A stretch of 64,000 nucleotides of DNA. It comes from Azorinus chamasolen (lineage: Eukaryota > Mollusca > Bivalvia > Cardiida > Solecurtidae). Of the stretch, positions 1 through 10,200 are shown one piece after another. The notes under the pieces are model-generated. The model did no database searches. It saw only the letters and a program-made list of their open reading frames with translations, and had not been told where the DNA came from. Numbering within the stretch: the first letter of the stretch is position 1; each line of letters begins with the position of its first letter. The position numbers and the translations under genes are program-made. The stretch is from NCBI GenBank assembly GCA_963576725.1, contig OY755243.1, positions 40,471,243 through 40,535,242 of the forward strand, written 5' to 3'.

Positions 1-45
1 TATCGCCATCTACACTGGTGTTTTTGTTGTTGTTGTTTTCAGTTG

Positions 46-290
46 TTACCTTTTCTCCCATTTAAACGCCTTTTCACGCCTTCGTAAATGGGGTAGACGC
101 AGATCAGGCGGCTCCTGTAGGAGCCGTCTGATCAGAATCTGCTCGGTTTGCTTATGAACTTATAATAAATTTGACTATACGATTTGTATCAAAACCAAAA
201 GATCCTGTATACATAGGCAATTACATGTATAAGAAATCAGCTAATAAATATTCACAGTGTCATTATTTCGGACATGAATATTCAAATTGG
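46..290. mobile_element. Family A element (degenerate)
   Basis: A diverged family A copy with a hairpin at about 90-150 (CAGATCAGGCGGCTCC, then GGAGCCGTCTGATCAG). Termini are eroded (TTACC instead of TTAACCC). It lies upstream of the first visible exon, probably in an intron. Confidence 0.6.
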
Positions 291-562
291 AAATAAGACA
301 TTTTAATTATTCCTTGCAATTAATAGTCCTTTAGAGCATATGCAGCTGATTTCATGTGTTAAAATACAGCTCCTTTCACGTATGAATGTTATACATGTAG
401 TTCAATACTTTATTATCCATATATTAATATTTTATGTCTAATTTGTGTATTGGGCAAAACTTCAAATTCTGAAAAATCTGGTAGGCCAACTAGTTCATTG
501 CCTATAGTATATAGTCAGCTGGAGTGTCCTGCCAGATTTGAATATATGGCCAAGACCAATAC

Positions 563-812
563 TAACCCTTTGCTTGCTGTTCACGTCAATATACCCACCT
601 GTAAATAGTGAAGACCCAGATGAGACAGCTCCTGCAGGAGCTGTCTCATCAGGGTTTGCACTATTTACAAGTTGATTGTGCAACCAGTGCACTCCACAGC
701 AGTGATTGCACAGCGAAATACTTGTACAAAGTAAAGATATATGTAATTATACAACAGGGAATGGGTAAAGAAGGAGAAATGTATTTTAAAATTCAGCAAG
801 AGAATGGTTAAA
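563..812. mobile_element. Family C element
   Basis: A 250-bp element with ends TAACCCTTTGCTTGCT and a degraded AGCAAG...GGTTAA. A near-perfect hairpin at 605-672 is centred on CAGCTCCTGCAGGAGCTG. Nearly identical to 6034-6283, 42227-42476 and 61037-61286. It contains the 67-codon open frame common to this family, which is explained by copy identity. Confidence 0.85.
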
Positions 813-908
813 GATTAGAACAGCAATATGTATATGTCATGATTTACATGGCTGTACATCTCTGAAGACATATTTCCCGTAGTGCAGCATGGTTATTTTT
901 TCTTACAG

Positions 909-3900
909 TAAAAGTGAATGTTAACAAGTCTAAAAGATTGCTGCAAGTTACCCCACCTGTCAGACCAGACTGTGAGTATGCATTGGTTGTGACAAAGAGG
1001 AAACGACACAGCAAAGAGGACTTCAAACCTGTCCTCTATTACTTGGTTACAACTGATGAGGATGACAACGGTTTGTTGAAATATTGTCAATTGTCAATGT
1101 TAGAAACATTTAACCCTTTCCCTGTTCTGTATTTTGGCCAAATTTCAATACCTACTGCATATTCATTAACAAAATAATAATAAAGAAATATGGAAGGTGG
1201 TACATTGTAGACATTTTAGAAAGCAAAGAAACAGATCTATCAAATTCTATTAGCAAACAGAGCAGACCCTGATCAGACGGCTCCTATAGGAGCCGTCTGA
1301 TCTGGGTCTACTCTGTTTGCAAATGCGTGAAAACACGTTTATATGAGGGAAAGGGTTAAAGCATATTGAAATTTGCAAGATTTCCCATTTAATCCTTTTC
1401 ATGTCCCATATATTGTTTTTGCTCTGGTTGTTGGTTGGTTTGTTCCCAACTTTAACGTCGGCGATAATTTGGTAGCTATCGCACATACATACTTCAAAAC
1501 TTGACATGCATGTGCAACTTATGGAGGGAAACATTTTTAGGGGTGACTTGTTAAGGTCAATGTCATACATCAAAAGTCACATCGGGGGCAAAGTGTTTCA
1601 CATCTTGTCATGGGAAATTTTCATGTAAGAAATAATATCATCATGAATACCATATTTTACACATACATGTATGTCCACAGGACTGTTTAGTATTGGTAGA
1701 AATTGTAGAGCCAGATCTATTATAACTTCATATGCAAACATAGCAGACCCTGAGTCTACTCTGTTTGCAAATGCATGAATAAACAATTGTTTGAGTGAAA
1801 GGGTTAAAATATGGATTTTACCTATGAGCAGGATATACATGCCAGTATGAATTGAATGTCTGTAGTTTAGTGATACTCATATATATTAATCAAATGTCTG
1901 TAATTTAGTGATACACTCATATATATGAGTCAAATGTCTGTAGTTTAGTGATGCACTTGTATGTATGAATCGAATGTCTGTAGTTTACTGATACCCTTGT
2001 ATGTATGAATTGGATGTCTGTAGTTTACTGATACCCTTGTATGTATGAATTGGATGTCTGTAGTTTAGTGATACATTTGTAAGTATGAATAAAATGTCTG
2101 TAGTTTAGTGATGCACCTGTATGTATGAATCGAATGTCTGTAGTTTACTGATACACTTGTATGTATGAATTGGATGTTTGTAGTTTAGTGATACATTTGT
2201 AAGTATGAATAAAATGTCTGTAGTTTAGTGATACACTTGTATGTATGAATTGGATGTCTGTAGTTTAGTGATACATTTGTAAGTATGAATAAAATGTCTG
2301 TAGTATAGTGATACACTTGTATGTATGAATTGGATGTCTACACTTTAGTGATACATTTGTATGTATGAATAAAATGTCTGTAGTTTAGTGATACACTTGT
2401 ATGTAAGAGTCAAATGTCTAGATAAGGAATCATTTGAAAACTTGTTTAATATTTTACTTTAAAGATATTACATGTGTATTGCAAGACTTCCCATTATGAA
2501 TATTGATCAACATTTTCCTTCATACGAACCTTTTTTTCATACCTTTGTAAATAGAGAAGGCCCAGATCAGATGACTCCTTTTGGAGCCGTCTGATCAGGG
2601 TCTGCTGTGTTTTCCTATGGAATTCTACAGTTTCCATCAATACCAAAAAATCCTGTATGCAAACCCAGATTAAACAGCTTGATCAATGTCTGCACTGATT
2701 GTAAAAAAATGGAAACAATTGTTTATTGTTTAACATCATTGGTATCCAGAAAGGGAGGAGCCAGTTTTACTTATTCAGCAAATTAAAGGTCAAGGCTAAT
2801 ATTTGCATTAGCAATTGCATAATTATCATCTACGTCACTTTTCACAGTTGAAATTTCATCCATTTTGCACATTATTAGAATGTTTAACCCATTACCTCTT
2901 AGGCTATTTTAAGATACAACCTCTGAATAAATCTACCGAAAAGGAGCATTAACTAGAGAAAAGGGACATTTTAGAATTTTGTAGTTTGAAACCATTTTGA
3001 TAATAGAGCATTTGCTCCTATAGGAGCAAATGCTCTATTTATCACAATAGCTTCACAAAGTGACTTTTACAGAGTCACCAAAGTCGTCAATATGAGGGAA
3101 TGGGTTAAAGGTGTGAATCTTGATAATTTATCAATTATAGACCTGCCAATATTGACCAGTAATGTGGAAACATAAGAACAAGTGGCTGCAAGAGCTTTCT
3201 GCATAACCTTCATCCTGCATTAGCTACCATTTTTTTTATAACCCTTTACTCCAGAAATACGTATTTGAAAGCCTTTGCAAAGAGAGTAGGCTCAGAACAG
3301 ATGGCTCCTGTTGGAGCAATCTGATTAAGGTCTGCTCTGTATGTTTATGTATATATTTAGAAATGATTCTAAGAATAAGCCATGACCCAACCTTGTTTTC
3401 ATTTACCATTATAAATGTTAGTCTCATTAATATTCACGATATTATTATTGCTTATTTTCGGAGGTTGCTGCAGACAGGTTTAACCATGTCCATTATAATT
3501 CTGCTTTCAGACGATAATGAACAGTTGCAAGAGTTGAAGAAAGAAAAGCTGCATGAAGTTAAATTGAAAGAAAAGACAGAGAAAAACTTGACTTTGCGAG
3601 AGAAAATTCTCGAGATGAAAGCGGCAATTGACAAAATAAATAGCCAAGGTAATCTTTAAATAAACCAGAAATGGTGACAAAGCCACCTGATGCTCGCCTG
3701 TTTAAAAGCTATGTCTAAAACGTGTCATATTGAACACAAACAAATCATTCAATTTTCAATTTAAACTTAACTGCATCAATATCAGAACCAAAATGCAACC
3801 AAAAACCATTCCAAATATCAGCTTTCTTGGGCAAATATTTCATGTAGTATTAGTACATTTCAACACTTACCCCAAAACTTTAACCAAAACCCATAAGCCT

Positions 3901-4723
3901 CCCCATTTTTCGAACAGGCGAGCTAAAAAGATAGACCGACATAGAAGCAAATTGTGAACACCCTGATCAAACTGCTCCTTCAAGAGCAGTTTGATCTGAG
4001 TCTGTACTATTTGCCCAAGTTTGTCTGCATACTTTTAGAGTAATTAGTGTATAGATTTTGATCCTATGACCTGCTTGTACATTTACAAATAGTAATTACT
4101 TTCAACAGTCATCACTTGGTATGTTGAATCTGACCAAGGTCTATACATTCATTTTTTTCTCTTTGGAAAAAGATCAGACCAAAAGATGCCAAGTTTCAAA
4201 TCAATGGCAGTTTTAGATCTAAATTGTTTGTGAATGTCAGCATGTGTTTTTTTTCTCTATGGCCCACAGACACTAACCATGTCAAAATCAAATGCTGATG
4301 ATAAAATGAAACTCTCTGATATCTAAGCCTGTACCTGATGAATAATCACAAATAAATAATCACATCATGAATATTTATTAGCTGAATTTTTATAATATCA
4401 TATAAACACAGGATATGTTTGCCATAGCAGAAACTGTAGAATTGGATATGTTAAATTCAATAAACTCTGATCAGATAGCTCCTGCCCAGATCAAATGGTT
4501 CCTACAGGAGTCATCTGATCTGGATCTACTTTGTTTGTAAAGGTGTTACAAGATGTATCTATGAAGTAAAGGGTTAAATAATTTCAGTTGTAACACTTGA
4601 CTTACTACTATTTCATTTTCAGTTGAACTTACAGAAGAGACCTTGAGTGAGCACTCTTTGACAGATATACCATACATGACAAGCAGTGGCCTGTTAGAAT
4701 ATGATAGTACTGACTCACAATAG
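909..4723 (+). CDS. Unidentified coiled-coil protein, last three exons (5' part outside window)
   Basis: Exons 909-1070, 3511-3648 and 4623-4723 (TAG stop) are each bounded by AG/GT splice sites. Phases agree: the first exon ends on G, completing GAC with exon two, and exon two ends on G, completing GTT with exon three. The first exon starts in mid-codon after a pyrimidine-AG acceptor, so earlier exons lie to the left. Exon one encodes a basic segment (KRLLQVTPPVRPDCEYALVV, then KRKRHSKED) followed by an acidic TTDEDDN stretch. Exon two is almost wholly a charged heptad-like helix rich in K, E and L (LQELKKEKLHEVKLKEKTEK), likely a coiled coil. Exon three is a short acidic Ser/Thr-rich tail ending YDSTDSQ. 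The overall shape, a basic region plus a short coiled coil plus an acidic tail, resembles small cell-cycle or centrosomal regulators such as geminin, but I see no diagnostic match and assign no function. The two introns are filled with family A and B elements. Confidence 0.6.
1110..1359. mobile_element. Family A element, well-preserved 250-bp copy
   Basis: Starts TTAACCCTTTCCCTG and ends AGGGAAAGGGTTAA (TTAA target plus CCC terminus, as in piggyBac elements). A 68-bp hairpin lies at 1253-1320, from GCAAACAGAGCAGACCC to GGGTCTACTCTGTTTGC, centred on GGCTCCTATAGGAGCC. The copies at 15551, 28240, 39318, 61335 (reversed) and 61897 have the same structure and length (249-250 bp), implying recent spread. 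Confidence 0.9.
1650..1810. mobile_element. Family A element with most of its hairpin deleted
   Basis: Reads AGCAGACCCTGAG directly into TCTACTCTGTTTGC, so both inner hairpin arms and the centre are missing while the outer arms and the terminal AAAGGGTTAA remain. Confidence 0.7.
1846..2425. repeat. 40-bp minisatellite, about 14 units
   Basis: Period 40 bp. Unit: ATGTCTGTAGTTTAGTGATA followed by CACTTGTATGTATGAATYGA. Variant units alternate (TACCCTTG, TACATTTG, TACACTTG), giving a partial two-unit higher order between about 2060 and 2400. Non-coding, intronic. Confidence 0.92.
2511..2660. mobile_element. Family A element (degenerate)
   Basis: Hairpin at about 2553-2612 (GGCCCAGATCAGATGACTCC, then GGAGCCGTCTGATCAGGGTC). 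Ends not clear. Confidence 0.6.
2884..3108. mobile_element. Family B element
   Basis: Starts TTAACCCATTACCTC and ends GAGGGAATGGGTTAA. The hairpin at about 2992-3052 has arms AGAGCATTTGCTCC and GGAGCAAATGCTCT around TATA. Consensus flanks are CTACCGAAAAGGAGCATTAA on the left and GTGACTTTTACAGAGTC on the right. Confidence 0.85.
3239..3360. mobile_element. Family A fragment
   Basis: Starts AACCCTTTACTCC; diverged hairpin around ATGGCTCCTGTTGGAGCAAT at about 3300. It lies about 150 bp before the coiled-coil exon. Confidence 0.6.
3953..4020. repeat. Solo hairpin, A/E-type
   Basis: Arms CTGATCAAACTGCTCC and AGAGCAGTTTGATCTGAGTC. The outer termini of a full element were not found. Confidence 0.5.
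4329..4577. mobile_element. Family A element (older subtype)
   Basis: Ends GTAAAGGGTTAA; hairpin region at about 4458-4545 with a partly duplicated left arm (GATAGCTCCTGCC, then CAGATCAAATGGTTCCTACA). Lies in the intron before the last coding exon of the first gene. Confidence 0.6.
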
Positions 4724-5120
4724 AAGTATAAAACAAGACTGAATTAGTTACAGGATGGTATTCATTGATTTGGACATATCATGAATGGTGGCCGGAAGAA
4801 AGCCCCAACGGAATTTTGCCCAAACCTTAAAACTCCATAGCGGAACTTTGCTCCATCATGCTTTTGCACACACGGAATTTTTCCCCACTCTAAGGCGGAA
4901 TTTTGCCCCATCAATTTTCATTTTGCCTCTAACTAAAGTAGTACACTAACTAACTTAAAACTAAATTATTTCATTTTGCCTATTATATAGTGGATTTCTG
5001 CCCCATTTTATCTTTCAACTAGACTAATTGTGCACTTCCATAATGATGAACACATATGATATCAGCTTTCTTTGTTTGTTCTCCACCTTTATCAGCTGCA
5101 GTGTCTTGTAAAGAAACTTC

Positions 5121-5311
5121 TTTACCCATTACCTTAGTATACATGTATATGATTTTTTAAAATGGCACTATGAACAACGGATTTTTTGCCATGGCAGGAA
5201 CTGTTGAATCAGATCTCTATAACTCCATAAGCAAACGAGCAGACAGCCCTTACAAGTGCAGTCTGATCTGGGTCTACTTTGGTTGCAAAGGCATTAAAAG
5301 GTATTTCTTCA
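5121..5311. mobile_element. Family A element (older subtype, hairpin partly deleted)
   Basis: Carries the older-A features GCCATGGCAGGAACTG and TCCATAAGCAAACGAGCAGA, then TCTGATCTGGGTCTAC and TTGCAAAGGCATTAAAAGG. It adjoins a family B element. Confidence 0.55.
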
Positions 5312-5537
5312 ACCCTTTCCTCCATGAATACGCCTTTCTACACCTCTGTAAAAGTCACTTTATGAAACCATTGTGATAAATAGAGCATTTGCTCCATTGG
5401 AGCAAATGCTCTATTTATCACAATGGTTTCAAAACTACAAAATTCTAAATTTTTCCTTTCCTCTAGTTAATGCTCCTTATGGGTAGATTGATTAAAAAAT
5501 CTTTGATCTAAAAATACCCTATGGGGGAATGGGTAAA
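5308..5537. mobile_element. Family B element, reversed
   Basis: Starts CAACCCTTTCCTCCATGAAT, with hairpin at 5364-5430 (GAAACCATTGTGATAAATAG and its complement, centre GCTCCATTGGAGC). A 33-bp perfect arm is followed by the reversed B body. Confidence 0.8.
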
Positions 5538-6033
5538 AGGTCAAATCAAATAATTTGTACCATGTCATTTTTCAGTTGAACTTGTGCTTTGGAGAGGTGA
5601 CACTGGGTTTTTAAATACTTGTGGTTAATGAGGGGACGCTCAACAATGTTTACCATATCTTGCAAGGAGTTTTAAAATGACATAATGAGGTCACTGCCTT
5701 TGGGAACAGTTTATGTAAAGATGAAATGTTCAGTAACATGGTATCTGTTTAGGATCCAAGTTGTATGACGCTCTGTAAATATGTAAATATGTAAGCTGAC
5801 CATTGTAGAACAAGAATTACAACTTTTTCAAGTAGGTTTTACTAGTTTTGTTTTAGTCAGACTCAACAGATATAACTGAGCCACTGAAGGTTTCTCTAGT
5901 CATTTTATACCATTTGGGAATGGTCATGTTTTGCTATAATTTACATGTACTCTGCTCAGTGTGTTTGCCAGGGTGACTCTATCATGTAATAGAATCCATT
6001 CAGTATGAAAGGGTATAATTTGCAAATTGTGTT

Positions 6034-6283
6034 TTAACTCTTTGCTTGCTGTTCACGTCAATATACCTACCTGTAAATAGTGAAGACCCAGATGAGACAG
6101 CTCCTGCAGGAGCTGTCTCATCAGGGTCTGCACTATTTACAAGTTGATTGTGCAACCAGTGCACTCCACAGCAGTGATTGCACAGCAAAATACTTGTACA
6201 CAGTGAAGATATATATAATTATACAACAGGGCATGGGTAAAGAAGGAGAAATGTATTTTAAAATTCAGCAAGAGAAGGGTTAA
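6034..6283. mobile_element. Family C element
   Basis: A 250-bp copy almost identical to 563-812, from TTAACTCTTTGCTTGCT to GAGAAGGGTTAA. Hairpin about 6078-6144, centred on GCTCCTGCAGGAGC. Confidence 0.88.
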
Positions 6284-6490
6284 ATGACAAACAGTACAGA
6301 CCCTGATCAAAGGGTTTCTCTAGAAGCGCTCTGATATAGATCTACACTGTTTGCAAATGCTAATTTATGTATACAATTCTTGCATTCAGGGTTGCAACCT
6401 AGCAGTGAATTTGTGAGTGTGGATGCAAACAGTTTGGATCCAGATGAGTGACTTGACTCATCCACAGGATCCAAACTGTTTAACACTGAC
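6284..6490. repeat. Two solo hairpins, E-type and D-type
   Basis: E-type at about 6290-6356 (AAACAGTACAGACCCTGATC paired with ATAGATCTACACTGTTT). D-type at about 6428-6482 (CAAACAGTTTGGATCCAGAT paired with AGGATCCAAACTGTTT). Confidence 0.55.
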
Positions 6491-6658
6491 AATATTTTTA
6501 GGAAAAATGAGGGGAAAATTAACTCTCAGAATAGAAGCAAAAATATTGTTTTGCAGATGACAATTAGTTAGCATGCAAAAAGCATTATATGCATTAAAAC
6601 ACTTGTATATATGTGTATAATGTAAAACATTGTCCTGGAGTTGCAATCTGTACATACT

Positions 6659-7090
6659 TAATCCTTTACTTTATGAATATTCATGAAGTAATAACATCAC
6701 AAATATTAATTCACTGAATTGTTTATGATGGCACTAGAATCAGATTATATTATATCAAAAGCAAATAGAGCAGACCCTGATGGGACAACTTCTATATGAG
6801 CTGTCTGATCTGGGTCTACTCTGTTTGCGAAGGTATATTTATGGAGTAAACGGTTAACATTTTCTTTGATGAATATTACTGTAAATAATAACGATATCAT
6901 GAATATTAAATAGCTTAATTGTTATAATGGCATATGAACGCAGGAAGTATTGGTCATAGAAATGTAGAATCAGATTCATTAGTAAACAGAGCAAACAAGG
7001 TCAGATGGCTCCTACAGGAGCTGTCGGACCTGGGTCTATTCTGTTTGCAAAGGTGTGGAAAGGCATTCCTACCAGGTAAAGGGTGATTAC
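6659..7090. mobile_element. Two consecutive older family A elements
   Basis: First 6659-6857 (AGCAGACCCTGATGGGACAA, TCTGATCTGGGTCTAC, ending AACGGTTAA). Second about 6854-7084 (AACAAGGTCAGATGGCTCC, ACAGGAGCTGTCGGACCTGG, ending TAAAGGGT). Confidence 0.65.
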
Positions 7091-7149
7091 AAATACAATG
7101 TATATAAGTCTGGTATGAATAAAAGTCTGAATCTTACATCCTGAAGTTC

Positions 7150-7168
7150 TTTATTCTGTTCTTTTATT
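7150..7168 (-). promoter_or_regulatory. Poly(A) signals of DPH2
   Basis: Two AATAAA hexamers on the minus strand (plus-strand TTTATT at 7163-7168 and 7150-7155) lie about 100 nt beyond the DPH2 stop. They are the first such hexamers after the stop and fit a short 3' UTR. Cleavage position is inferred. Confidence 0.5.
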
Positions 7169-7264
7169 TTTCATTTTCAAACTCAACAATGGTTTGACTG
7201 TGAGTCTTTGTTTATCAACAGTTAATTACTATCAATGTTGTATATGACATTATAGACAACTGTG

Positions 7265-10200
7265 TCAGTTGGGCTCTGTGTTGTACCCCATGGCTATCCC
7301 TTTCTGACCCTCAACAGCCTCTGAAACTGGTGTCTCACCTAGGTTCTGCTCGAGTCCCTTCCATGACCTCATGTTCAAAAACTCTCCTGGCAAAAAAAAC
7401 AAAACAACAATAAAATTCGACTTCACATTCAATAGCTGTTATTACACTGTACAAGATTAACACCTTTTCACAGGTGACACCTTTTCACTCCTTTGCAAAC
7501 AGAGCAGACCCTGATTAGACAGCTCCTGTAGGAGCTGTCTGATCAGGGTTTGCTCTGTTTGCTTAAAGAATAATATACACTCTTTTCCTGCATTTAACCT
7601 TTCCCTCATACAAACACCTTTCCCGTCTTTGCAAACAGAGTAGACCCATATCAGACGACTCCCATAAGCCTTCTGACCAGGGTCTTCTGTTTGCATATGA
7701 AATTATTATATATATGACTTGACAGTTTCTTCCAATACCAAAACATTCCAGTGTACCTATACATGTACAAGTACCTATTATAACAATTCAGCAATTACAT
7801 ATTAATGACTTCATTATTCTTACATGATTATTAAACAGGGAAAGGGTTAACCCATTCCCTCATAGGCTATTTTTAGATCCTACCTCTTTGAATGAATCTA
7901 CCAAAAAGGAGCATTTATTAGAGAAAAGGAATTTTTTTTAATTGTGTAGTTCTGAAACCATTGTGATAAATAAAGCATTTGCTCCATAGGAGCAAATGGT
8001 CTATTTATCACAATGGTTTCAAAAAGTGACTTTTACAGAGGGGTCAAAAGTCGTCAATAACAGGGAATGGGTTAAAAGGGTTAAATGGCTAGTGCTGCCC
8101 TCTACAAGGGACTAAATCAAATAAAAGCTCAAATGAATCTGAACCTTTACATTGCTGGTCGCAAACCTTATTCAGGTTTGAAAACTTCTATAAACCTTTG
8201 AGCAATCAATTCAGACAGTGCAATTTTCTACCATTATATTATGTATGTCTTAATATGCCCTAACCTTTTCTCTACCAACAATATACAGATAATTAACATC
8301 AAACATCTAGATTTTCAGTACCTGCAGTTTCTGCCTGTGTGGCAACACTCATGGCATCTGATCGCAGCACTATGGTATTTCCCGTCTCAACTGTGCCTGA
8401 TTCCTTCCCAAGCCGACGCAATTTACCTGTAACCAAAGACACATCTGTGTCCTCCAGCTCAATGCTGTCTGGTATTTCAGCATAGTGACTTCCACCTGCA
8501 AAATCAATCATAATTATAATGCCGAAAATTTATAATCACTTTCACCCTTTCCCTGTTGAATATGCAAGCAAGAAATAATGACATGAATAGCTGAAATTTT
8601 ATAATAACATACATGTACACACACATGAATTTGTGGTATTACCAGAAACTGTAGAGTAAGATCTATCATTATTTCATAAGCAAACAGAGCAGACCCTGAT
8701 CAGATGACTCCTATGGAGTAGTCTGATTTTAGTCTACTATTCACAAAGGCGTGAAAAAGTGTTTGTATGAAGGAAAGAGTTAACCCATTCCCCCAAAGGC
8801 TATTTTTAGACCACTTTGAATAAATCTACCGAAAAGGAGCATTAACAAGAGAAAAAGAACATTTTGTAGTTTGAAACCATTCTGATAAATAGAGCATTTG
8901 CTCCTATAGAAGCAAATGCTCTATTTATCACAATGGTTTCATAAAGTGACTTTTACAGAGGCGTTGAAAGGCGTATTTATGGAGGAAAGGGTTAAGTGCA
9001 AAATACATGCATGAATTTCTGATTCTACATGACTCCAGATAGGAATGGTAACAAGATCGGAATGGTAAATGATAGGAGTGGTAACCATAGGAATGGCAAT
9101 CGAAAGGAGTGGTAACCAGATAGGAATGGTAACCGTAAACAAATAAAATATCTCCTGATAGTATTTCCTTCATTTCTCTACCAAAGTAATTGTAAAGTTC
9201 CTTTGTTCATATGTCATTATAAAACTTCAGATACATGTATTTAATATTCATGATAGCATTATTTCTCACATGCATATTCATCAGGTAAAGGGTAAATATT
9301 GTCCAATTATGTGACTGTTTAACCCATTACCTCATAGGCTATTTTTAGATCCTACCTCTTTGAATATACATGTATCTAGTTTATCTACCGAAAAGGGGCA
9401 TTAACTAGAGGAAAGGACATTTTTAGAATTGTGTAATGTTGAAACCATTGTGATGAATACAGAGCAAATGCTCTATTTATCACAATGGTTTCGGAAAGCG
9501 ACATTTATAGAGGCGTCAAAAGGTGTCAGTATGAGGGAATGGGTTAACCTCATCTGAAAAAATGGCATAATTTTACAATGTCTGGGCCAATTCGACTGAA
9601 AGTCAATTGTGGTTGAGATATGCTATATAAAAGGCTCTCATTATCTTTACTCTAGTAAAGGTTGGATTTTTTTTCTTCTAAGTTTCATTTTTGTCAAATT
9701 TCAACAGTTAAAATGACAAAAGAATGTAAGGGATCTTGCTGTATGTGAATGTTGGCCTAGATATAATGTATATTGGCTTTAAACTTTAGACTCATTCTGT
9801 CCACACCTAAAATAACCAAGTTCAAGTTTAATCCATTAAATATTCATTTTAGGGTTAGATTAGGGTTTATAATAGGATAAGGGTTAGGATTTGGGTTAGA
9901 GTTAGTGCTATAAAATGTTCAAATTAGGTGTGGACATATTCTAAAAGTGCTCCTGTATATTATCATTGTGACCATATTTGGTAACGATCTACTGGAAATT
10001 GCAAACAGTGCATACCCAATATCCAAGGGATCATAGAGGATTCCTGAGGGTCTGTACTGTTTGACAGTAAATGTAAGCCTTTCATACTGAAAATACTCTA
10101 CAGTTAAACACTGGTGGGCCACTCCAGTATCAATATTTAGCATTTTAAGGGTTAAGGTAAGAGAGTCACCCATAGTTCCATAATACAGTCATACATCTGG

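Noticed and set aside
608..811. A 63-67 codon frame recurring at 608, 6080, 42273 and 61095
   Set aside because: It is the same frame through near-identical family C elements and includes the palindrome. Recurrence comes from copying, with no sign of independent protein conservation.
1846..2425. CRISPR-like array
   Set aside because: Units are tandem with no unique spacers, and the sequence is from an animal genome. The same applies to 42622-43465 and 63648-64000.
5560..5600. Second copy of the last exon of the first gene (TTTTTCAGTTGAACTTGTG)
   Set aside because: It resembles the acceptor and first bases of the exon at 4623, but the similarity ends after about 15 bases and no open frame continues.
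9845..9910. Interstitial telomere-like repeat (GGGTTAG motifs)
   Set aside because: Only a few degenerate, irregularly spaced copies in about 60 bp; low-complexity drift explains it.
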